Shown here piece after piece: positions 10,950 through 20,838 of a stretch of DNA of 64,000 nucleotides. Position 1 is the stretch's first letter, and every line of letters starts with the position of its first letter. Source of the DNA: Ampullaceana balthica (taxonomy: Eukaryota; Mollusca; Gastropoda; Lymnaeidae); contig CALYLW010000054.1 of NCBI GenBank assembly GCA_944989445.1, positions 2,046,654-2,110,653 on the forward strand, written 5' to 3'. Made by a program: the position numbers and the translations under genes. The notes beneath the pieces are model-generated. The model ran no database searches and had not been told where the DNA came from. It saw nothing but the letters and a program-made list of their open reading frames with translations.

Positions 10950-11727
10950 GCGTGCCAAGATTTGATTTCTGACAGGCTAATATTTGATTTCTGACAGGCT
11001 AATATTTGATTTCTGACAAAATTTGATTTCTGACAGGCTAATATTTGATTTCTGACAAGCAAAATTTTAATTTCTGACAAGCCAAAATTTGATTTCTGAC
11101 AGGCCAAAATTTGATTTCTGACTGGCCAAAATTTGATTTCTGACAGGCCAAAATTTGATTTCTGACAGGCCAAAATTTGATTTCTGACAGGCCAAAATTT
11201 GATTTCTGACAGGCCAAAATTTGATTTCTGACAGGCCAAAATTTGATTTCTGGCAGGCCAAAATTTGATTTCTGACAGGCCAAAATTTGATTTCTGACAG
11301 GCCAAAATTTGATTTCTGGCAGGCCAAAATTTGATTTCTGACAGGCCAAAATTTGATTTCTGACAGGCCAAAATTTGATTTCTGACAGGCCAAAATTTGA
11401 TTTCTGACAGGCCAAAATTTGATTTCTGGCAGGCCAAAATTTGATTTCTGACAGGCCAAAATTTGATTTCTGGCAGGCCAAAATTTGATTTCTGACAGGC
11501 CAAAATTTGATTTCTGACAGGCCAAAATTTGATTTCTGACAGGCCAAAATTTGATTTCTGGCAGGCCAAAATTTGATTTCTGACAGGCCAAAATTTGATT
11601 TCTGGCAGGCCAAAATTTGATTTCTGACAGGCCAAAATTTGATTTCTGACAGGCCAAAATTTGATTTCTGACAGGCCAAAATTTGATTTCTGACAGGCCA
11701 AAATTTGATTTCTGACAGGCCAAAATT
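10950..11727. repeat. 22-bp minisatellite, about 35 copies
   Basis: The unit contains GGCCAAAATTTGATTTCTGA. The left-most copies are more diverged (AGGCTAATATTTG, AAGCAAAATTTTAA) than the interior, the usual pattern for an array homogenised from the centre. GGCAGG replaces GACAGG in scattered copies. Three units make 66 bp, so long minus frames (213-251 codons) arise by chance. Confidence 0.95.
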
Positions 11728-11839
11728 TTTAACGTTTAGGATAAACCATTGCCGCTAACTCCCTGCTATATGAAATCCTTGATCGCGGGTTTCAAAAGAA
11801 CGACCCAACCACGTGGTCGTTTAGGTATCTGAGCCGCAG

Positions 11840-12240
11840 TGACTCGTATCGCGATTATAATTACACTAGCGTATCACGCGTCAAAAATGACGGAAGTTTT
11901 CAGCTGAAATCTATTTATTTTGAAAAAATGCACTTTTTTTAAAGTTCGCCTACGGTGCCGACCTTTTCAAAAGCCCAACTAACTTGTCCTTGTTTGATAA
12001 ATACGAAATATTAAACTTTCTGAAATGTACACAAAGTATTTTATAATAGGGGTTTGTTTTTTGATTTTATAATTAACCATCATCAAATCCTCTTTCTACA
12101 TTGTTTCCTTTATAAAAATTAAAATATGAGCTAAAACAATGACGTCATATAACTTACAGCGCATCTTCAATTTGCAAACCTATGATGCATTGGTGCAGTA
12201 ATTTGGTGCGCTGCTTTCTAAAATTAGTAGCGTCACGGAC
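11840..12240. mobile_element. Interspersed repeat, probably two nested elements
   Basis: The outer part contains CGTCAAAAATGACGGAAGTT near 11879 and GGTGCAGTAATTTGGTGCGC near 12192. Related sequences occur in reverse at 42.48-42.68 kb. Inside lies an end reading AAAAGCCCAACTAACTTG at 11969 and the TTAAAATATGAGCTAAAAC block with TGACGTCA, matching the MITE at 3.25 kb. The simplest reading is a MITE copy inserted in an older repeat; boundaries are approximate. Confidence 0.5.
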
Positions 12241-12444
12241 AGACACTACAGACGTGACATTGCAAATTATATATATTATACATTATTATCTCACCTAGAC
12301 ACGGCGTTACGATCGTGGTGGATATTTTTTCCCCCTCTCTTTAATTATTTTAACTACAAAATAGTAATGGGGAGTAATTATCATTCCACAAACTATAATC
12401 AGAGTCCCATCAGTGATTCGGAGACTTGTCTAAAAGTCAGATCT
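12241..12444. other. No gene seen
   Basis: AT-rich sequence without recognisable features. Confidence 0.4.
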
Positions 12445-12687
12445 AGATACACGCAGGGCTGGATCTAGATACACGCAGGGCTGGATCTAGATACACGCAG
12501 GGCTGGATCTAGATACACGCAGGGCTGGATCTAGATACACGCAGGGCTGGATCTAGATACACGCAGGGCTGGATCTAGATACACGCAGGGCTGGATCTAG
12601 ATACACGCAGGGCTGGATCTAGATACACGCAGGGCTGGATCTAGATACACGCAGGGCTGCCATGGATCTAGATACACGCAGGGCTGT
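12445..12687. repeat. 22-bp minisatellite, about 11 copies, almost invariant
   Basis: The unit contains ATCTAGATACACGCAGGGCT plus GG. Copies are essentially identical apart from one CCAT insertion before the last unit, so the array is young. Each unit holds the palindrome TCTAGA. Confidence 0.95.
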
Positions 12688-12748
12688 ACAATGCAATAAC
12701 AAAGAGCATGGCTCTGGGTTTTTTTTTAAGTGTTGCTAAAAATTGCCG

Positions 12749-12828
12749 AGAGTAAAGACTTGAATTAGGCGGCTAGAATTGTGCCAAGAGTGGAGACTTG
12801 AATTGGGCGGCTAGAATTGTGCCAAGAG
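12749..12828. repeat. About 38-bp two-copy tandem duplication
   Basis: Both copies contain GACTTGAATT followed by GGCGGCTAGAATTGTGCCA. They differ at a few sites. It is another two-copy candidate for an early array. Confidence 0.85.
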
Positions 12829-12892
12829 AGGAGGCTTTACGGCTTTACGACGTCTGCTAGTCTTTTGCCACGAGTAATTGAAGTGAAGTTCC

Positions 12893-13165
12893 CCGTTCAG
12901 ACCATGTGCTGGCCTATGGGGCAAGAGAAGGCAGCGTTGACAAGCTTTTATAGCCACAGCGTGGACGGGACTGTGTGGATGGGACTGTGAGGACGGGACT
13001 GTGTGGACGGGACTGTGTGGACGGGACTGTGTGACCACCACAATGCCTAGGCACCTCTGATGTCAGGTGCCCAGTCGGAGCTGCATGGGTGAACTCAGGG
13101 GCACCCTTAGCCACGAGAACAAGACCCTGACCGAGGTTCGAGCCTGTACTCTCGGTACGAGATGT
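12893..13165 (-). mobile_element. tRNA-derived SINE (family B) with an internal 15-bp expansion
   Basis: Read on minus, the copy has a B-box-like GGCTCGAACCTC near 13135, a central CAGCTCCGACTGGGCACCTG domain, GGCATTGTGG and a 3' half with CTTGCCCCAT. The same order occurs at 26.37-26.65 kb and, as a 3' fragment, at 37.44 kb. Inside it, at 12961-13031, a GGACGGGACTGTGTG segment is repeated five to six times and is single in the other copies, so a small minisatellite grew within the SINE. Diverged and probably immobile. Confidence 0.75.
12958..13031. repeat. 15-bp expansion inside a SINE
   Basis: The unit is GGACGGGACTGTGTG, with GGATGGGACTGTGAG variants. The corresponding site in the 26.4-kb SINE copy has a single GGGGACCGTGTGG, so the expansion occurred after insertion. 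Confidence 0.85.
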
Positions 13166-13189
13166 CGATGTATGCACAGCAGATCTCTT

Positions 13190-13484
13190 CTAGAACATTG
13201 GCTAATTGACCTTATCTTATCAATACAGACGCTCCAATACAGGGCGTCCACAGAACATGACAGATGGTTGGATGCAGCGATCACAGGCCACGGCTTTGTG
13301 GGTTCCACGCATTACCCAGCCGCCTAATTAGTGTTAGGTACCCATTCGGAGCTGGGTGACTCAGGGACGCCCTAGGCCCCGGGAACCAGTCCTTGCCTCG
13401 ACATGGATTCGAACCCGTGACCATCGGTACGCCAGTCGAACGCGCTGCCACTCGACCACCGCGTTCCCCTGAAGCCAAGACACG
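13190..13484 (-). mobile_element. tRNA-derived SINE (family A), near full length
   Basis: On minus the copy begins with an A box TGGTCGAGTGG (13448-13458) and a B box GGGTTCGAATCC (13405-13416), the standard pol III promoter elements of tRNA-derived SINEs. It continues through CAGCTCCGAATGGGTACCTA and GGCGGCTGGGTAATGCG to a tail with GATAAGATAAG. The copy at 41.76 kb has the same order at high similarity. It lies next to a family B copy in the same orientation. Confidence 0.88.
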
Positions 13485-13572
13485 AAGTCCGAGGGTAACT
13501 AAACATAATGTTATAAACGCCTGTTTTAAAATGCCATCAAACGGGTTTCGCAGACCCCCCCCTCCCCCAAAC

Positions 13573-13741
13573 CAACATTCCCTTTCAGCTGCGCAGTTTT
13601 CTGAACAACGCCGCGCAGCAGTTCAGAATTACCGCGCAGCAATTTTTGTAAAATGTTGCACAAAAAATGGATGCTGTGCAACGTTGCACACACACGATAT
13701 ATTTTAGTTTGCACACGGACCAACGATGAGAGGGAACATTG
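13573..13741 (-). mobile_element. hAT-type MITE, copy 1
   Basis: The element is about 169 bp with ends CAACATTCCCTTT on the left and, reversed, CAATGTTCCCTCTCATC on the right. The interior is rich in CTGCGCGG and GTGCAAA words and matches the copies at 29.58 and 56.96 kb, here in the opposite orientation. The flanks are C runs, so the 8-bp target duplication expected of hAT elements cannot be judged. Confidence 0.75.
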
Positions 13742-14431
13742 CCCCCCCCCCTAAAATTATAGGACCACAGAAAAGTGGTTCTAAACCCATGACACAAAAG
13801 AACCACGATCGTTCTCATGGCACCACTGAAAACTGTACCCAACTGACGTATACCCAAACATGTCCTCATAGAACCCTCGGCCGCCTGTGGCTAAGACACA
13901 ACTTCTGGGATCCCTGAAAGATGTACCCGCCATACAACATCCGAGAACCGCTGACAGATGTAGCCAATCAGCATCAACTCGCCACATGCCAGCTGGGACG
14001 TTAAGTTGGTGTGAGCGACGCTTTAAGCACAAGGTGGGACCAACCAGGGGCGGAGCGTCTAGCCTAGTAAGACCGCCCAGCAGCGGAGCGTCGTGCCCAG
14101 TGAGACCATCAAAGGGAAGGAGCATCGTGCACTTGGGCGTGTTCAGAATGTGACAAAATTGAACCACCCCCCATCAATGACGTCAATGCCACTTCTTCCA
14201 CCCCACCCACCCCATCCCTTTTGTAACCTGAAACTGGAGTCGCCGCTGAAATTCTTTTTCCGGCAATGGGGTCAACAGTGACGTCACTATCGTGGGGCAA
14301 TAAAAGTAGATGGTTTAGATTAAATCATAGATAATTAACGGTCAGATATGACAGATGCAACACATGGAATCTCATTTACGTGGACAAGATAGAGGCTATA
14401 CAAAAGACTAAAGTCTTGCTCTTAAGAAATG
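13742..14431. other. No gene seen
   Basis: Single-copy sequence. TGACGTCA palindromes lie at 14178-14185 and 14279-14286. Open frames up to 128 codons on minus show no motif. Confidence 0.35.
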
Positions 14432-14968
14432 ACTGCACGGCCGTCAATAATACACGTACGAGAACTCTCTGTGCACGGCCGTCAATAATACACGTGCGAT
14501 AACTCTCTGTGCACGGCCGTCAATAATACACGTACGAGAACTCTCTGTACACGGCCGTCAATAATACACGTACGAGAACTCTCTGTGCACGGCCGTCAAT
14601 AATACACGTACGAGAACTCTCTGTGCACGGCCGTCAATAATACACGTACGAGAACTCTCTGTGCACGGCCGTCAATAATACACGTACGAGAACTCTCTGT
14701 GCACGGCCGTCAATAATACACGTACGAGAACTCTCTGTGCGCGGCCGTCAATAATACACGTACGAGAACTCTCTGTGCACGGCCGTCAATAATACACGTA
14801 CGAGAACTCTCTGTGCACGGCCGTCAATAATACACGTACGAGAACTCTCTGTGCACGGCCGTCAATAATACACGTACGAGAACTCTCTGTGCACGGCCGT
14901 CAATAAAACACGTACGAGAACTCTCTGTGCACGGCCGTCAATAATACACGTACGAGAACTCTCTGTCC
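14432..14968. repeat. 38-bp minisatellite, about 14 copies, near-identical
   Basis: The unit contains CACGGCCGTCAATAATACAC and then GTACGAGAACTCTCTGTG. Only a handful of single-base variants are visible (one GTGCGATAAC, one GTACACGG, one GCGCGG, one AATAAAACA), so the array is recent. CGGCCG and CGTACG palindromes recur in every unit. Confidence 0.97.
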
Positions 14969-15477
14969 GCGAGATTTAAAACAAAAACATAAATAAATAA
15001 CATAACATCAAGGAAATATATAAAATTAATGAAATAAATAAAGTAAATAAATGCATCATTGTTTCCTACCCCAGTGGCCAGCTCAACACATTAATGGAAA
15101 AAAAACCGAATCACTCCCCCCCCCCACACTTTTTTCCCCCGACATGCATCTAAACTACACCAATCCTCCCTTCAACTGCCAGGCTTACAGACCCCACCCC
15201 CCCCTTTTACCCCACCCCAACGTTGTGTGCCTGTTAACGCGGCCAATATTCGTGTCAGGGTAGACCATCCATCAGCTTGACACCAGGATGCCGCCAAGAC
15301 GGGTTAAAATTCCACCCGTAGATCAGACTTAATATTGGGGCGCCCTGTCACATTATAGGGTCGTGGGGGCCCAGGCCCGGCCCGCCCAAGCCTTGAAGCA
15401 GAGGGCGGGGGGGGGGTGCGGAGAAAGTCCAGGTCTCTTTCCCAACTCGGCGCCCGCACCACAAGTTACCATCCACG
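14969..15477. other. No gene seen
   Basis: AT-rich sequence with AAATAAAT runs near 15000-15050, then C-rich tracts near 15115 and 15200. I see no gene. Confidence 0.35.
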
Positions 15478-15608
15478 ATACACAAGTATTGTAGTGTCTG
15501 TTGACAACTGTGACACAGTTAACATTGGTTGGCGTGTGTGACCATCCACACACACAAGTATTGTAGTGACTGTTGACAACTGTGACACAGTTAACATGGG
15601 TTGGCGTG
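15478..15608. repeat. About 70-bp two-copy tandem duplication
   Basis: Both copies contain ACAAGTATTGTAGTG, CTGTTGACAACTGTGACAC and GTTGGCGTGTGTG. They differ at few positions. A GT-rich stretch follows. Confidence 0.9.
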
Positions 15609-16146
15609 TGTGTGTGTGAACATAATGGCTATTATATGTGTACGTGTATATTGATAGTTTACACAAGCCAGGTTGATATATTGACAAGTTCCAGATATGA
15701 CACGCCACCTGTTCCTGCCATCTTTGAATGACTCCAGCAGAAGACACGGGTGGTGACCTTCGCGCACTTTATTTTTACCCCGCCCCTACACTCCTCTTAC
15801 ACTCCTCTTATTTCTCTAACTTTTCAGTCATGTCTGAGCGATTTGTATTGTATTTCTTATTTATTTAATTTAATTTTTTTTATAATTTTTTTTTAAATAT
15901 CAATCTGCTGCCTCACCCACCGCAATATCCGCCACTGCCCATAACAACAATCCCCCCACCCCCCCCCCACTGTCATTGAGGGGTGTTACTCGTGCATGAT
16001 GCAGGAAGGCGGGTTGGGGTGAACTCTGGACAAACCGCCGATGTGACAGACCCCAAAGATATATTTATTTTGTTTGTATATATCCGCGTGCTTCACAAAA
16101 TTCTCAAAAGTGAGAGTCAATGTTAAGTAATGTGTTTGTACAGTGG
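15609..16146. other. No gene seen
   Basis: AT-rich and homopolymer-rich sequence (T runs near 15865-15890, C run near 15960). No feature recognised. Confidence 0.4.
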
Positions 16147-16632
16147 GGCCTTCTAATGGAAAGTGTGAGTGTGTGGTGGCCTTCTAATGGAAAGTGTGAG
16201 TGTGTGGTGGCCTTCTAATGGAAAGTGTGAGTGTGTGGGGGGCCTTCTAATGGAAAGTGTGAGTGTGTGGGTGTCCTTCTAATGGAAAGTGTGAGTGTGT
16301 GGGGGCCTTCTAATGGAAAGTGTGAGTGTGTGGGGGCATTCTAATGGAAAGTGTGAGTGTGAGGGGGCCTTCTAATGGAAAGTGTGAGTGTGCGGGGGGC
16401 CTTCTAATGGAAACTGTGAACGTGAGTGTGTGGGGGCCTTCTAATGAAAAGTGTGTGAGTGTGTGGGGCATTCTAATGGAAACTGAGTGTGGGTGTGTGG
16501 GGGGCCTTCTAATGGAAACTGTGAGTGTGTGTGGGGCCTTCTAATAGAAACTGTGAGTGTGTGTGGGGCCTTCTAATGGAAACTGTGAGTGTGTGTGGGG
16601 CCTTCTAATGGAAACTGTGAATGTGAGTGTGT
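16147..16632. repeat. About 30-bp length-variable minisatellite, about 16 copies
   Basis: All units share CCTTCTAATGGAAA, then a GTGAGTGTG tract of variable length and a G run of 2 to 7. Length variation within the GTGAGTGTG part shows that shorter slippage acts inside the larger units. Later units carry AACTGTGA in place of AAGTGTGA. Confidence 0.92.
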
Positions 16633-17244
16633 GTGTGGGGGGGGAGGGGTTTAATTCGCTGTGGGGTGTCCGCTGTTACTGAGGACAACTGAAATAAGTC
16701 AAACCACTACAATCAATAGATGCATTCAGCGGCGTAACTAGGGTTAGTCGCCCGGGGGAGGGCTGATAATCCCCCAAACCCTTCCACAATTTAAAAAATA
16801 AAAATAAAATAAAACGATTTGAAAAAAAAACAACGTTGCTATCCGTCGAACATTTGCTTGAGGAGCGGACCAAAACCCTCAGACCCCAAACCCTTTACTT
16901 TGTACGGCACAACATCTCCAGTGTACGCTCCCAAAAATTGAATTTCGATGAAGTCACGCACACGCCTCCATGCACGGCCTGCATTCTTCAGACACCCGGA
17001 TGTTGTAACATTCCCTCGTCATTAGTGGGGGTCAAAATATTTGTGTTAACCGAGGGGGGGTGGGAGAGTGGGGTCAACGATGGCATGAACCCGTGCATCT
17101 GAAGTCTGAATATACCAACATCCACCCATCGCATACCATCCTGACTCTACTTCCATCTCTACATCGGCCGAACATTTCTCTCTAGCACTAAAAAGGAAAC
17201 GGTCTTCGCCGACTTCTGGATTTGGGAGTTTTTCTTTCAATAAA
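16633..17244. other. No gene seen; a GGCGTAACTAGGG-type end at 16730
   Basis: CAGCGGCGTAACTAGGG at 16727-16743 resembles a short motif family also seen near 22132, 22301, 26678 and 62917 in this window, possibly ends of a dispersed element. No coding feature is recognised. Confidence 0.35.
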
Positions 17245-17440
17245 ATACAAACGATAATTGTGTGATGAAGTATTGTAACGATAATTGTGTGATGAAGTAT
17301 TTTAACGATAATTGTGTGATGAAGTATTGTAACGATAATTGTGTGATGAAGTATTGTAACGATAATTGTGTGATGAAGTATTGTAACGATAATTGGGTGA
17401 TGAAGTATTGTAACGATAATTGTGTGATGAAGTATTGTCG
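17245..17440. repeat. 27-bp minisatellite, about 7 copies
   Basis: The unit contains AACGATAATTGTGTGATGAA plus GTATTGT. It is nearly uniform, with one GTATTTT and one TTGGGTG variant. The next array begins about 25 bp later with an unrelated unit. Confidence 0.95.
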
Positions 17441-17465
17441 AGGTAAAAGGAGCGGTATTTAATAA

Positions 17466-18376
17466 TGACAAGTTGTCAGCGCTTGTGTACAAGTCATTAA
17501 ATGGCATGACATTTGTACAAGTCATTAGATGACAGGACATTTGTACAAGTCATTAAATGACAGGACATTTGTAAAAGTCATTAAATGACAGGGTATGTGT
17601 ACAAGTCATTAAATGGCAGGACATTTGTACAAGTCATTAGATGACAGGACATTTGTACAAGTCATTAAATGACAGGACATTTGTACAAGTCATTAAATGA
17701 CAGGGTATGTGTACAAGTCATTAAATGGCAGGACATTTGTACAAGTCATTAAATGGCATGACATTTGTACAAGTCATTAAATGGCATGACATTTGTACAA
17801 GTCATTAGATGACAGGACATTTGTACAAGTCATTAAATGACAGGACATTTGTACAAGTCATTAAATGACAGGGTATGTGTACAAGTCATTAAATGGCAGG
17901 ACATTTGTACAAGTCATTAGATGACAGGACATTTGTACAAGTCATTAAATGACAGGACATTTGTACAAGTCATTAAATGACAGGGTATGTGTACAAGTCA
18001 TTAAATGGCAGGACATTTGTACAAGTCATTAAATGGCATGACATTTGTACAAGTCATTAAATGACAGGACATTTGTAAAAGTCATTAGATGACAGGACAT
18101 TTGTACAAGTCATTAGATGACAGGACATTTGTACAAGTCGTTAAATGACAGGACATTTGTGCAAGTCATTAGATGACAGGACATTTGTACAAGTCATTAG
18201 ATGACAGGACATTTGTACAAGTCATTAAATGACAGGACATTTGTACAAGTCATTAAATGACAGGACATTTGTACAAGTCATTAGATGGCAGGACATTTGT
18301 ACAAGTCATTAAATGACAGGACATTTGTACAAGTCATTAGATGACAGGAAATTTGTACAAGTCATTAATTGACAGT
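17466..18376. repeat. 28-bp minisatellite, about 32 copies, with 280-bp higher-order duplication
   Basis: The unit contains ACATTTGTACAAGTCATTAA plus ATGACAGG. A marker variant GGGTATGTGTACAAG starts near 17591, 17703, 17871 and 17983. The first and third, and the second and fourth, are each 280 bp (ten units) apart, and the intervening AAATGGC/AGATGAC variants repeat in the same order. This is a direct block duplication. Confidence 0.96.
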
Positions 18377-18664
18377 GCTTACGTCAACTAAGTTTTCCAA
18401 ATGAAAAGGGAGGCAAGTGTAGACAGGGGAAGCAACCGTTAGTATTATTCACCGGCCGTGACAAGCTGTCAGCGTTGGTTGCACTTAAAAAATTGTTGTG
18501 CGGTAATGACAGGGCGTTGGGTGCGAGTGACAGACCAGCGGTCGGCCGGTGACAGACACAGATACGTTGTAAGCGAGTGGCGCATGGAGACAAGGTGAGT
18601 TGGAAGTGGCGGGAACGGAAGAAAATAGTCCCCACCACACACACACACACTCACATCCTCACGA

Positions 18665-18707
18665 GGATGGGAGGGGAAAGTTTCAAATAGTGTGACACAT
18701 GCCTGTG
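18665..18707 (-). repeat. Left arm of a 43-bp perfect inverted repeat
   Basis: This 43-bp segment is the exact reverse complement of 20129-20171. It contains GAAAGTTTCAAATAGTGTG. The arms bracket about 1.4 kb that holds two minisatellites. See the matching arm and the finding. Confidence 0.9.
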
Positions 18708-18949
18708 CAAAGCAAAGATCTTGAACGCTAGTTATATTATCATCTGAATCAGTTGGAATCTCATACAACGACAAGAGAGAGGCGTGTCTGTGTGCGGCAG
18801 TGAGCTCGTGGGTGAGCTTACATGTAATGTTTGATTTCTACTGTATTTAATGGTACGACCTGTGTGTCTTTTTGTGTAACTATCCCAGCTAGGGTGAGAA
18901 GTAAATACAGTCGAAAAATAACGTTAACGTAAGATCGAGTAAGTGTGAT

Positions 18950-19372
18950 ATCCAAGAACACCCAGCGTACCTCACGACTAAAGAATAATCCAGCGTACTG
19001 CATGACAAAAGAGCACACAGGGCCCTGTATGATTATAGGACACCCAGCGTACTGCATGACTATAGAACACCCGGCGTGCTGCATGACTAAAGAACACCAA
19101 GCGTGCTGCATGACTAAAGAACACACAGCGTACTGTATGACCAAAGAACACACAGCGCCCTGTATGACTAAAGAACACACAGCGTACTGCATGACTAAAG
19201 AACACACAGCGCCATGTATGACTATAGAACACCCAGCATACTGCATGACTAAAGAACACCCTGGTTGCTGCATGACTAAAGAACACCCAGCGTGCTGCAT
19301 GACTAAAGAGCACCCTGCTTGCTGCATGACTAAAGAACACTCAGCGTGCTGCATGACTAAAGCCAACACATC
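18950..19372. repeat. 27-bp minisatellite, about 15 copies, quite diverged
   Basis: The unit contains GACTAAAGAACACCCAGCGT plus GCTGCAT. Variants include CACACAGCG, GCCCTGTAT and GACTATAGAACA. Greater divergence than its neighbours suggests greater age. The 27-bp period keeps frames open on both strands (143 and 183 codons), which are not genes. Confidence 0.95.
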
Positions 19373-19449
19373 CTAGCGCTACCTCGAGTAGCAGCCACTG
19401 ACTACACCACATCAACATGCTATTTATAGCTTATCATAAACACCATAAA

Positions 19450-19850
19450 CATCTATCTCAGGGAACACATTTCATGTCAATCTATCCCAGTGAACACATT
19501 TCATGTCAATCTATCTCAGGGAACACATTTCATGTCAATCTATCTCAGGGAACACATTTCTTGTCAATCTATCTCAGTGAACACATTTCATGTCAATATA
19601 TCTCAGGGAACACATTTCATGTCAATCTATCTCAGTGAACACATTTCATGTCAATATATCTCAGGGAACACATTTCATGTCAATCTATCTCAGGGAACAC
19701 ATTTCATGTCAATCTATCTCAGGGAACACATTTCATGTCAATCTATCTCAGGGAACACATTTCATGTCAATCTATCCCAGTGAACACATTTCATGTCAAT
19801 CTATCTCAGGGAACACATTTCATGTTCATGTCACTCAGTGAACACATTTC
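19450..19850. repeat. 29-bp minisatellite, about 14 copies
   Basis: The unit contains TCAGGGAACACATTTCATGT plus CAATCTATC. The variants TCAGTGAAC and CAATATATC occur together, which indicates a sub-block. The array decays at its right end into ATGTTCATGTCACTCAGTG and related half-units. Confidence 0.95.
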
Positions 19851-20128
19851 ATGAACATTTGACAACAGTGAAAACATTTCATAAATATTTGACAACAGTG
19901 GTTCTCATACCATTGACAGTGCACCCATATTCGTTGCGATTCTTGTCAGATTTGTAACTTCTCATTTATTTATTTTTAAACGTCTACGCCGCTGCATTTG
20001 AGCCGAGAGGGTGGAACTTGTGTTTGGTTGTCATGACAGCTCGACACCACTATCGTGCATCAGCCACAAGGACACGGGTATCATCACATTGTGGGCAGTT
20101 CTGCTACGACATTCTCAGGGCAAGACAA
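19851..20128. other. No gene seen
   Basis: Single-copy sequence between the 29-bp array and the right inverted-repeat arm, with no feature recognised. Confidence 0.4.
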
Positions 20129-20171
20129 CACAGGCATGTGTCACACTATTTGAAACTTTCCCCTCCCATCC
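20129..20171 (+). repeat. Right arm of the 43-bp perfect inverted repeat
   Basis: It begins CACAGGCATGTGTCACAC and ends CCCCTCCCATCC, matching the arm at 18665-18707 at all 43 positions by my reading. Sequence beyond either end does not match. Confidence 0.9.
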
Positions 20172-20719
20172 CCTATACGAAAACTGTTCATCCTCTTTGT
20201 TTACTATGAACACTTTCACCCGACTGTTTTCAACACAAGAATAAAAATAATCAAGAACATGTCAACCTATGCAGAGTGCATTCTTATAGGCTCTAGGGGC
20301 AAAGTGCGGAACAATGTGAGGTTTTTAAAGCAAGACATTTTAAAAGCGTAGAGCTTTTGCAACGGCTCACTCACTTGATGAAGGTCACGGTGTCACACGC
20401 GCCGTCAGTGACCGTCACGGGTCAGGCGCGTCATCAAAGGTCAAGGCCCGCAAACGTTATCAGTAATGACCATTTGCACTCGTCGTCAGCGGTCACGTGT
20501 CATCAACCGTGACAGTTGACAGGTGACAGGTGGTGCACCGGATTCCATATCGGTCACGGTTCATTTATGTCAGTAATAGCCACGGGCCGATGGTTTGTCC
20601 ATGACGTGGCACAGCTACCTTGTCGACGGACAGTCGTTCAAGTTATGAACATACACAAACTGTGGCTTAGAAAACAATGTACATATATTATTGTACATGA
20701 ATAATAAACGTGCAATCAT
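20172..20719. other. No gene seen; CGTCA/GTCACGG-rich segment
   Basis: Between about 20390 and 20560 the words GTCACGG, CGTCAG and GTCATCA recur irregularly, perhaps remains of a decayed array. No gene is seen. Confidence 0.35.
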
Positions 20720-20838
20720 TAGGGGTGTACCGGATTCAAAATTTTTGCCTGATTTATGAAGTGAAATTATGTCGGAGCCGGATTAGTAAAAATGGCCGGA
20801 TTCCGGATTTTCCGGAGCCGAAATCCGGTACGCCGCTA
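20720..20838. mobile_element. Short hAT-type MITE, about 119 bp
   Basis: The left end is TAGGGGTGTACCGGATT; the right end, reversed, is TAGCGGCGTACCGGATT. These match the general TAGGGGTG(T)RCCGGAT terminal repeats of one group of hAT elements. The flanks GCAATCAT and GCGATAAT agree at 6 of 8 positions, as expected for a decayed 8-bp target duplication. The interior repeats CCGGATT words and is non-coding. Confidence 0.7.
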
